Position numbers and translations under genes: made by a program
Assembly: GCF_024159085.1 (NCBI RefSeq)
Contig: NZ_JAMZDE010000008.1
Coordinates: forward strand, 558,001 to 622,000
Direction of reading: 5' to 3'
Origin: Idiomarina rhizosphaerae
GTDB taxonomy: Bacteria; Pseudomonadota; Gammaproteobacteria; Enterobacterales; Alteromonadaceae
Length of the DNA: 64,000 nucleotides
The notes under the pieces: model-generated
The model's input: only the letters and a program-made list of their open reading frames with translations
Databases searched by the model: none
What the model was told of the DNA's origin: nothing
Part shown: positions 30,174 through 37,283 of the stretch, one piece after another
How positions within the stretch are numbered: the first letter of the stretch is position 1
Layout of the letters: every line of letters begins with the position of its first letter

Positions 30174-31169
30174 TTAAAAAATCTTATCCAACTGCTCACG
30201 ATAACGGTCAAACGCTTCAAACTGCGGCATATGACCAAGGCCTTCCAGCTCATACAAGTGACCATCGGGAATTTGCTCTACCACAATTTCACCTAGTTGG
30301 TCGTAGCGGCCAAGCTGATAATCAACGCCTTCTTTTTTCCAGCCACGGCCGGGGCCGGTGGTGTCCCGGGTTCCCAGAATTAGATGCGTTGGTACCGTTA
30401 ATTGGTCAAACTCGTTAGATACATTACCGGTAAAAATCATGTCGTAAGTCAACGCGTTATTCCAGGCTACCAGATCCCAGTCATCGCCGTTTATCCAGCC
30501 TTCGTGAATTTTGATTAACGCTTCGTAATCCTCTGACCATTTACCGTCATAGTAATTCTTCTTCTGGTAGGCCCGGACTTTATCAATGGTTTTGCCCTGT
30601 TCGTTCTTATAAAAGAAAGCCGGATCTTTGTATTGCACATAACGCAAATAGTCTTCCAGGCCAACAGGGTTAACCAACACCAGTTTCTCGACATTGTCGG
30701 CATGGTTCAGAGCATAGCGGGTAGCCAGCATGCCGCCCATGGAATGACCCATAACAACAAGCTTATCGATTCCAAGCGACTCCACTAGCCCTTTAGTGTT
30801 ATTGGCCAGAGCTTCGAAGGAAAACTGATAATTCTCCGGTTTGGAGGACTTACCAAAGCCGATTTGATCCGGCATAAGTACCCCGTAGCCTTTTTCGTGA
30901 AGATAGTTAGCGGTTTTCTCCCAGTAGTCGGCTGCGAAATTTTTTCCATGCAGCAACAAAATCGTTGGCTGTTCACCTTTGGCCGGTAAGTGCATATAAG
31001 CCATTTCCAGTTTCTGTCGCTGGCTGTCGAATTCAAAGGTATGAACTTCAAAAGGGTAAGAATAACTACTCAAACGAGCGTCGTATTTCGGGGCGTGGTC
31101 GTCAGCAGAAGCCGACGCTGTCAGCCCGAATAGAAAAGCGGTAAACACGGTATAAATCCAGGTACGCAT
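30174..31169 (-). CDS. Exported alpha/beta hydrolase
   Basis: A 331-residue secreted hydrolase. The signal peptide MRTWIYTVFTAFLFGLTASASA is followed by an alpha/beta hydrolase fold with oxyanion HGKNF, nucleophile elbow VVMGHSMGGMLA and a C-terminal GLGHMPQFEAF catalytic His region. The start at 31169 is preferred over upstream in-frame ATGs because it begins the signal peptide and has AAGGAT 8 bases before it. The reaction is unknown; the fold covers esterases, haloperoxidases and C-C hydrolases. The stop lies shortly after the convergent sodB terminator. Confidence 0.85.
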   Translation of the reverse strand: MRTWIYTVFTAFLFGLTASASADDHAPKYDARLSSYSYPFEVHTFEFDSQRQKLEMAYMHLPAKGEQPTILLLHGKNFAADYWEKTANYLHEKGYGVLMPDQIGFGKSSKPENYQFSFEALANNTKGLVESLGIDKLVVMGHSMGGMLATRYALNHADNVEKLVLVNPVGLEDYLRYVQYKDPAFFYKNEQGKTIDKVRAYQKKNYYDGKWSEDYEALIKIHEGWINGDDWDLVAWNNALTYDMIFTGNVSNEFDQLTVPTHLILGTRDTTGPGRGWKKEGVDYQLGRYDQLGEIVVEQIPDGHLYELEGLGHMPQFEAFDRYREQLDKIF

Positions 31170-31292
31170 GTGCAAATCCTTAGTTAAACTTTTAGTCGTT
31201 ACTGTTTCGGTCATCATTTAGACACGATAGTTCCTTTCGGCTACATCCGCAAAATTCAAGAGTACACTCCAGGCTATCGGAATAGGTTGGTA

Positions 31293-31787
31293 TCAGAGAT
31301 CACCCTCAATTTTATTGAGTATCAAGCTGCGATGGATAATACCAAGCTCAAAGCGGCTATCGTTGGCATTAACCGTGTTATCACCAAGAAGGAAATATTC
31401 TTCTTCGCCTGTTGCATATAAGCTATTAGAATATTTTTTACGTTTTATAACAGCACTAGCCGGCAAATACTGCACTCCAGACTCAATCAGCTTTTCTGGT
31501 AGCTTTACTTTCTCATCATTTATATAGACACCATCTTCCTGGAGTCGAATCGTTTCATTAGGAAGACCTACGATTCTGAAAACCAAAAGATTAAATTGCT
31601 GAGGATTTTTCACGGCAACCACATCCCAGCGGCTGGGTTCATAGCCGAAAGACGAAAGAATCCCTATTTCAACTGTCTGTCCGGCTTTTATTGTCGGCTC
31701 CATTGAGGAACCATTTTGAACGAATTCACGGCTAAAAGCAGAAACACTAAACAATATCGTAATTATTAAAAAAACATTTTTTCTCAT
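31293..31787 (-). CDS. Signal-peptidase-I-like (S26) protein lacking the usual catalytic lysine
   Basis: A 164-residue protein with an N-terminal signal or anchor (KNVFLIITILFSVSAFS) and an S26 core. The serine box is intact (NGSSMEPTIKAGQ, Ser near residue 28), the RIVGLPNETI box is present, and so is the GDNTVNANDSR box. In LepB the residue before the Arg of this second box is the general-base Lys (KR); here it is Phe (LVFRIVG). The protein may therefore be inactive, or use a different base. It is far shorter than LepB and lies in a four-gene minus-strand run with unknown and SUKH proteins, so a housekeeping role is unlikely. Confidence 0.8.
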   Translation of the reverse strand: MRKNVFLIITILFSVSAFSREFVQNGSSMEPTIKAGQTVEIGILSSFGYEPSRWDVVAVKNPQQFNLLVFRIVGLPNETIRLQEDGVYINDEKVKLPEKLIESGVQYLPASAVIKRKKYSNSLYATGEEEYFLLGDNTVNANDSRFELGIIHRSLILNKIEGDL

Positions 31788-31794
31788 CTTTAAG

Positions 31795-33252
31795 CTACTT
31801 AATAACCGTTATATTTTTGCTTTCAATAATTGGTGAAAACGACTCAACCAGCTGTTCGTTGAAACCTTCTATTTCCTGAATATTTTCGAACTTATCTAAG
31901 TCGCTTAATGACGACACCTCAAAACGATCATCTTCGCCATCCCAGAATGGTACTAGCTGGCTATAAATTTCTCTTGAAGCGTCATAACTTAAATGAGTAA
32001 TACGGGACAGTAACTCTTGCGGAATAGCCAGCCCCCTCATGTAATCCAGAGCTTCCGGTATGCTTTCATAACCTGAAACTGAAATTTCTCTCGCGTCATA
32101 GGCTTTAGTGAAGTCTCTTAAATTAAATCTAGGAGACAACAACTTATTGATGTACATAAGCTCATCAATAATCATTAATTTAAAATTCAAATCTTCGAAC
32201 TGAGCTTCACCGCCGGTAGGAAGCTTGTATGCCGGACTCAAATCCCGCGCCAGCAAACTCGATAACTGCTTCGCAGCACGACCATTGCCATTGAACGCCA
32301 GTAAATTTGCCAGTTTCCCTACCCCTTTTGAGTCCGTAAGTAATTTTTTAACCGAGTCATTATCATCTTGCTCTAGAGCAAATAGACAATTAATTGCGTA
32401 CTCGTTTTGCTCATCAGTCCACTGTCTGACTTTAGGCTCCAGATAAACGAATATTTGATTTAGCTGCTGAGCCGGATATTCTTCAGGGTCGAATAGGTCA
32501 AAGAAAAGCCGCCAGGCCATTCCATCATCGTTTTCATCAACCATAGAGGTTATATATAAATCAATGAGCCCTGCCACAACCTGAGGGTGCTCATAGGAGC
32601 GTTGCAATACAGAGAGAATCAAGCCATTACCGAAGCTGATGTCTCTTTCGACACAGCTAAGCGCCCATAACTCATAGTTGGAGGGGCAGCTGTCTGAATG
32701 ATAAAAATAGGTCGTTAAAAAGGTTTCGACGAGTTTGTAGCCCGGCTGAAGGCCCGATTTATCTGCCAATACACTTTCGACACTAAAGCACGTCGATATT
32801 TTTTTGTAGATTTCGCTGAGAACCGGTTGTGACTCATCAAATACTTTTACCAGCTCACGCGGGCTGGGAGCGCTTCCGTCGCTCTGGTTTAGTAACAGTA
32901 ACCATTGATACGCGGCTTGACACTCTTCTTTCTTGTTATAGTCCAGATAAAGCAGTCGGCCAGACCACTCGTTAAATATAAATTTTGCACTCTCTGCCGA
33001 TTTCGACGCTTTTAAAAAATACGTTCCAATAGCCGCAATAAGCTGACCACTTTTCTTGTCACGAAGGTCAATATTGGCAGCCAATGAGAACAACTGGCGT
33101 ACGAGTGTATGCTTTGCTTCATCATCATAAGCATTAACGTTCTGCGAGAGCTTACCAATAATGCCTAATGTTTTTTTGCTACCGGACTTAATGGCAAAAT
33201 TTAAGTCTCGGTCAGGGCCTTCAACTGCCTCAAGAAAGTTTTCGAATACCAT
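31795..33252 (-). CDS. Unknown protein, 485 residues, accessory operon
   Basis: Not recognised. The protein is acidic and appears almost entirely alpha-helical, with many Leu- and Ala-rich amphipathic helices and no signal peptide or transmembrane segment. This gives a HEAT/TPR-like solenoid appearance, suggesting a protein-protein scaffold. No catalytic motif is visible. It is 23 bases downstream of the 124-residue gene and 7 bases upstream of the S26-like gene on the same strand, so one operon is likely. The region also carries SUKH immunity-like genes, so an immunity or accessory role is possible but unsupported. Confidence 0.7.
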   Translation of the reverse strand: MVFENFLEAVEGPDRDLNFAIKSGSKKTLGIIGKLSQNVNAYDDEAKHTLVRQLFSLAANIDLRDKKSGQLIAAIGTYFLKASKSAESAKFIFNEWSGRLLYLDYNKKEECQAAYQWLLLLNQSDGSAPSPRELVKVFDESQPVLSEIYKKISTCFSVESVLADKSGLQPGYKLVETFLTTYFYHSDSCPSNYELWALSCVERDISFGNGLILSVLQRSYEHPQVVAGLIDLYITSMVDENDDGMAWRLFFDLFDPEEYPAQQLNQIFVYLEPKVRQWTDEQNEYAINCLFALEQDDNDSVKKLLTDSKGVGKLANLLAFNGNGRAAKQLSSLLARDLSPAYKLPTGGEAQFEDLNFKLMIIDELMYINKLLSPRFNLRDFTKAYDAREISVSGYESIPEALDYMRGLAIPQELLSRITHLSYDASREIYSQLVPFWDGEDDRFEVSSLSDLDKFENIQEIEGFNEQLVESFSPIIESKNITVIK

Positions 33253-33275
33253 TAAGTGCCAGCCTCAAAGGGTTG

Positions 33276-33650
33276 TTATTCATGTTTGAGAATTTCATTA
33301 AATGCTTCATCGCTCAATATCAACGGAGCCATAAAGTCCCGTACATACTCTTCTCGTTCCCGGGGCGAGGCCTCTCTCCACCAACCTGAATCAGCTATAT
33401 GCTTAAGAAGTAGTTTTGTTTCCCGTCGGTTCCTGTCGGCGCGCTGCCACGCGATCCAGTCTTGAGCTCGTTTTTTCTGGCCTTCGTCGAAACTGGATGA
33501 GACGAGTAAATCGAACACCTTAAAAGCCAGGCTTGCCGTCAAAGGGCTACCTTGCGCGTCTTTGAGAGAAGAGTGTTCGTCGAACTTAACGGCCATTAGC
33601 GTCTTATGTAAGGCCAGAAGCTCATAGTAACTTTCAATTTCAATGTTCAT
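33276..33650 (-). CDS. Unknown 124-residue protein
   Basis: Not recognised. A charged, soluble, helical protein with the notable segment DWIAWQRADRNRRETKLLLKH and a WWREASPREREEYV stretch. Its ATG at 33648-33650 overlaps, by the sequence ATGA, a TGA that ends an in-frame continuation of the upstream SUKH gene, which shows that the two genes were once translationally coupled. It precedes the 485-residue gene by 23 bases. Confidence 0.7.
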   Translation of the reverse strand: MNIEIESYYELLALHKTLMAVKFDEHSSLKDAQGSPLTASLAFKVFDLLVSSSFDEGQKKRAQDWIAWQRADRNRRETKLLLKHIADSGWWREASPREREEYVRDFMAPLILSDEAFNEILKHE

Positions 33651-33706
33651 TTATCATGCTCTAAAGAATCTGGCTTCATTTCAGCAATGAGCTCGAGTTG
33701 CTCAAC

Positions 33707-34075
33707 CTATTCATCGCTTCCAACTTCTATACTTTTACAATACTTATAGTAATGCTCTATAGAAGGTTCAAAGTCCTCTTTTTCTAACGTTTCGTGATTG
33801 TAAAAGTAGACTTCCTGATCTTCAGATTGCTTAGATATGAAATAAAAATTGCCGGTGCCATCTTCCCCGATTATCCAATAATCGTCCGGCCACTGAAATG
33901 AATTAGGAAACCATTCAGCTTCAGATTCTCTCACCAGCAAGTTAATGCCTTCTTGAACTTCGAGTTCGGTTGGAAGAGCAAGAATGGTATGGCTGTACTC
34001 ATGCAAATTGCCATACAGGCCATCTCTTTTTAGCCATTCTTTAAATTTTTGGGGGATATCTTCAATTTTAAACAT
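33707..34075 (-). CDS. SMI1/KNR4 (SUKH) family protein, ends at an apparent premature amber stop
   Basis: A 122-residue protein whose middle (LPTELEVQEGINLLV ... WIIGEDGTGNFYFISK ... VYFYNHE) fits the SUKH fold, common among immunity proteins of contact-dependent and T6SS toxins. The TAG stop at 33707-33709 is followed in the same frame by 19 more sense codons with ordinary protein character (VEQLELIAEMKPDSLEHDK), then TGA at 33647-33649 overlapping the next gene's ATG. The natural protein was probably 141-142 residues, and the TAG looks like a recent nonsense change or, less likely, a read-through site. Confidence 0.7.
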   Translation of the reverse strand: MFKIEDIPQKFKEWLKRDGLYGNLHEYSHTILALPTELEVQEGINLLVRESEAEWFPNSFQWPDDYWIIGEDGTGNFYFISKQSEDQEVYFYNHETLEKEDFEPSIEHYYKYCKSIEVGSDE

Positions 34076-34197
34076 AACGTTCCTTGTACTTCTGGCTAAA
34101 AGCGCAGACGAGGCTAATACAACTATCCTTATTCTATATTTTTAAAGTGAATTCCATTTCTTATACTTTTTCTGTCACGCCAATTCAACGACGTTGA

Positions 34198-35001
34198 CTA
34201 TTTCTTTTCAGCTGTATGACTAGGTAAGGCATCAATAGAAGTCAAAATCTCACGTGTGATTTTTTCGCGTTTTGCAAGATCAGCCATCCGATTCGGTGTG
34301 TCGATGTTCAATGCGAAAAACACCGGACCTTCAGGCCACTCGACCCAGCCTACCCACCAGCCAAAACGACCTTCCCAACCAGTTTTTGCTCGCAAAATCC
34401 ACTTCCGCTCAGCTTCAACAATCATCAGATCTTTTATCAACCGTTGATGTTCTACCGCAAAAGGCAGTTCGTTACGGTAGAGCCTTTGCAAAAAGGCGAT
34501 CTGTTCATTGGCAGAAATAGCCAACTTACCATCCAGCCAATAATTACGGATATCCTCAGACGGAGCTGCATTCCCATAATCAATACGCTTTAAATAGCTT
34601 TTCGCTTTTTCGGCTCCTATGTCTTCTGCGAACTGCTGATAAACCCAAACAGTTGAGTTACGTATAGCCGAGCGCAGGTTCTGGTCACTATTATGTCCGG
34701 CAAAACTGCGTTCCACTCCGTCCCATTTAAACACTTCAAACTCGTCCTGAACGACGCCAGCATCAAGGGCAAAAAGTGTGTGCGGAATTTTAAATGTTGA
34801 GGCTGGCGAAAACCGCTTTTCTGCCCTTTCTTTATCAAACACCAGTGTCGTCTGTTCATTTTCACGTCCATCGACTACAACAATAGTGCCCTGGACCTCA
34901 TATTTTTCGAATACGCTTCCCCAATCAGAGCGCTCCTGAGTCTCCGCACAAACGGGAACGGAAAAGCTCAATATAAAAAGCGTGAATAAGCTAAATTTCA
35001 T
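34198..35001 (-). CDS. Class D beta-lactamase, OXA-2-like
   Basis: A periplasmic serine beta-lactamase of 267 residues with signal peptide MKFSLFTLFILSFSVPVCA. All class D motifs are present: PASTFKIPHTLFALDAG (active-site Ser and carbamylated Lys, near residues 67-70), the STV motif in RNSTVWVYQQF, YGN in RIDYGNA, and the KTG box in LRAKTGWEGR with the following WWVGWVEWP. As I remember OXA-2, long stretches match almost exactly, notably LVKDLMIVEA-like and ALNIDTPNRM segments, so this belongs to the OXA-2 group rather than OXA-10 or OXA-48. It lies 42 bases downstream of an AraC-type regulator on the same strand. No attC or class 1 integron sequence was seen around it. Confidence 0.92.
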   Translation of the reverse strand: MKFSLFTLFILSFSVPVCAETQERSDWGSVFEKYEVQGTIVVVDGRENEQTTLVFDKERAEKRFSPASTFKIPHTLFALDAGVVQDEFEVFKWDGVERSFAGHNSDQNLRSAIRNSTVWVYQQFAEDIGAEKAKSYLKRIDYGNAAPSEDIRNYWLDGKLAISANEQIAFLQRLYRNELPFAVEHQRLIKDLMIVEAERKWILRAKTGWEGRFGWWVGWVEWPEGPVFFALNIDTPNRMADLAKREKITREILTSIDALPSHTAEKK

Positions 35002-35043
35002 TTTGTCTCCAAAAGGTCTGGCGCTACGTTTTTATTCTATGGC

Positions 35044-35910
35044 TTACTTAACTGGCAAGTAGATGTCTGTAACTGAATCATTCTCCTGAACGTCAGGAAA
35101 AAAGCTGACTCTTTCCAGAAAGATCGGAAAATCTCTCAATTCAAAAGATGACTCAGGTAGCCACTCGGAATATAGATAATTTACCGGTTCCCCCAGAGCG
35201 TCATCACTTCCAATATGCCTAATTACAGCACACTTTCCTGCCGGGATAACCTTATTCAAAATGCCATCTGCATTTTCTTCTATCCTATGCTGAATAGAAC
35301 AACATAAATCAAACCTGTAATCCTCTGGCGCGATTATATTTGGGTCGTCATACAACAAGTTGAATGTTTTACTCTTACCCGGTGGCAGCCGATTTTCTTT
35401 TCTCCATTCAATAAAATTCCTTATGCTATTACCTAACGACCTCGGAGAACCTCTGTGCTCTAATGTTGCTATCAGCGTTTCAGGAAATTCCACAACTTCT
35501 ACGTTTAAGTTAACTTTGTCATTCATGATCTTTGTCCTCAGTTTTAGCACGGGTTCATAATGAGAGTGCCAAGGAGTCCAGTCAGGAGAATGCTTAAAGT
35601 CAGACGGAGTTTTATTGAATAGCTTTTTAAACGCCCGACAAAATGCTTCATGACTTTCATAACCGCTTGCCAGCGCAATATCAACAATTTTCGTATCGCT
35701 GCGATAGGCTAGCTGATAGGCCGCCCTTTTGAGTCGAAGTACTTTAACGAGCGACATAACCGTCATGCCAAAAAAGGCCGAACACTGTCTGTGGAAATGG
35801 TACTTCGACAAATAGGCAAGCTGACAAAGTTTTTCTATATCAAGATTCGAATCGAGATTAGCTTCTATGTAATTAACGACTTCAACAAAACGATCCTGAT
35901 AGTTTTTCAC
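35044..35910 (-). CDS. AraC-family regulator with GyrI-like effector domain
   Basis: A 288-residue transcription regulator of the Rob/SoxS-plus-GyrI (BmrR-like) type. The N-terminal AraC helix-turn-helix pair is clear (LCQLAYLSKYHFHRQCSAFFG, then DIALASGYESHEAFCRAFKKLF), and the C-terminal half is a GyrI-like small-molecule binding domain. The start is GTG with AGAGGA 8 bases before. Its position directly upstream of the OXA gene suggests they share transcription, but control of the lactamase by this protein is only inference. Such proteins often respond to antibiotics or other hydrophobic compounds. Confidence 0.88.
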   Translation of the reverse strand: MKNYQDRFVEVVNYIEANLDSNLDIEKLCQLAYLSKYHFHRQCSAFFGMTVMSLVKVLRLKRAAYQLAYRSDTKIVDIALASGYESHEAFCRAFKKLFNKTPSDFKHSPDWTPWHSHYEPVLKLRTKIMNDKVNLNVEVVEFPETLIATLEHRGSPRSLGNSIRNFIEWRKENRLPPGKSKTFNLLYDDPNIIAPEDYRFDLCCSIQHRIEENADGILNKVIPAGKCAVIRHIGSDDALGEPVNYLYSEWLPESSFELRDFPIFLERVSFFPDVQENDSVTDIYLPVK

Positions 35911-35990
35911 TTCGACAGTCCTCTCTCCTAAGCTTCTTAATATTAAAACCTGCCGAACCTTTTATCTTGACCAAAGTTGCTATAAACCAA

Positions 35991-37115
35991 TTAAAGTGCC
36001 TTAGCATTACAGCGCGCGACATTGTTGTCCGGTAATCTAACCGAGTAGCTACTCCATTCTTCGCGTGGGAACAAGTAATCCGTTGTAATGTATTGTGCTC
36101 CCGCTTCCAATGCGGCTTCAAAACGACGGGTATCGTTGTTGCGGGCCTCCCGGGTGCTGGCATCAGCCCTGGTGCGGACCATAAAGCCCTGTTTAACCAA
36201 AGCACTAATTTCTTGCTGCTCTTCAATAGGATTATTTTTCACAAATATTGCAGCATTTTCATCGTCACTGGAAACCGAGTTTATAAAAAATAATTTGTTA
36301 TTTAAATTATTAGATTCATTAAGATAAGCTCGAGTAACGTCAATGCCTTCATCAACCAGAAAAATAAACTTGCCTCTGCTTTGTTCCAGAGATGGCCAGT
36401 TCCCCGCTAATACAGCCTGTCTTAAACTTGTATATTTCCCGCGGACCTTATCTGGTGTTATTAACTGTTCAGAGTCGAATACCGCCAAAAAAGCCTTTTC
36501 CAAAACATCAAATGCGGTGGATGTATAGGGCAAAGGGTCAGTCCCGTTTATCTCCGGGAGTTTTTGCTGCTTGGTATTAAACATCAGCAGAATAGGCACA
36601 TGCTCTGGATTGGAAAGCGACCAGTCACGTATCTGAGTCAGGCAGTCCTCTAGTAATGGGCAATTTGACCAGATATCAATATCCTGCATGTGGAATACTT
36701 TGAAGCCCGGCGATGCCATAACACTTGGATCAAACTCGCGAGAACCAGGTTGGTTTTTAGTCATTTCAGGTAACAATGGCGAGGTAAATCGTCCGCCAGC
36801 CGGGTCGTAGTAGATATCCAGCTCTATTTGACGTGCCCCCTCATTAAGTTGTTCCTCAAGCGAGACGTGAGAATAGTCCAGTGACTCCGCCGTCTCCTCC
36901 CCCAGCAACTCTGCCAGCGTGCTCAACTCGGCCGCAGGCAGTGCTCTTTTATAGCTATTGTGCGTGCCTATGGTCTGAATTTGATTTATTTTTAACCTTG
37001 CTGAGGTCTGATTGTGCTTTTCTAAATCCTGTGTATTTGTGCAAGTGTCTGCCAGGCCAGAAGACGAGAAAAAAGCGGTAATAATTACCAGACTAAAAGC
37101 TTTAAAGCGGCACAT
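35991..37115 (-). CDS. Secreted calcium-dependent PI-PLC-like phosphodiesterase
   Basis: A 374-residue exported protein (signal peptide ending SSSGLA). The N-terminal TIGTHNSYKRALP segment, with its catalytic-type His, and RQIELDIYYDPAGGRFTSPLL with paired acidic residues match the calcium-dependent phosphoinositide-specific phospholipase C1 family. Downstream FKVFHMQDIDIWSNCPLL and the C-terminal ITTDYLFPREEWSSYSVRLPD are characteristic. It would cleave a phosphodiester lipid or related substrate outside the cytoplasm; real substrates of this bacterial family are mostly unknown. It is transcribed alone. Confidence 0.85.
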   Translation of the reverse strand: MCRFKAFSLVIITAFFSSSGLADTCTNTQDLEKHNQTSARLKINQIQTIGTHNSYKRALPAAELSTLAELLGEETAESLDYSHVSLEEQLNEGARQIELDIYYDPAGGRFTSPLLPEMTKNQPGSREFDPSVMASPGFKVFHMQDIDIWSNCPLLEDCLTQIRDWSLSNPEHVPILLMFNTKQQKLPEINGTDPLPYTSTAFDVLEKAFLAVFDSEQLITPDKVRGKYTSLRQAVLAGNWPSLEQSRGKFIFLVDEGIDVTRAYLNESNNLNNKLFFINSVSSDDENAAIFVKNNPIEEQQEISALVKQGFMVRTRADASTREARNNDTRRFEAALEAGAQYITTDYLFPREEWSSYSVRLPDNNVARCNAKAL

Positions 37116-37283
37116 TTTATTTCCTTAAAAATTAGGCGCATTGAGTCACCACCAGTTCACTAAACGCTTTACTACACCACAGTACTTAGGCTACTGAAAT
37201 GAAATTTACGTTACACTAAAGTGACGATGGCCGCTTAGGCGGCTACACTGTGCATTATTACTCGCTTTAACGGAGGCTCTATT

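Noticed and set aside
33707-33709. TAG as a pyrrolysine codon
   Set aside because: No pyl genes are present and this organism group is not known to use pyrrolysine; a nonsense change is simpler.
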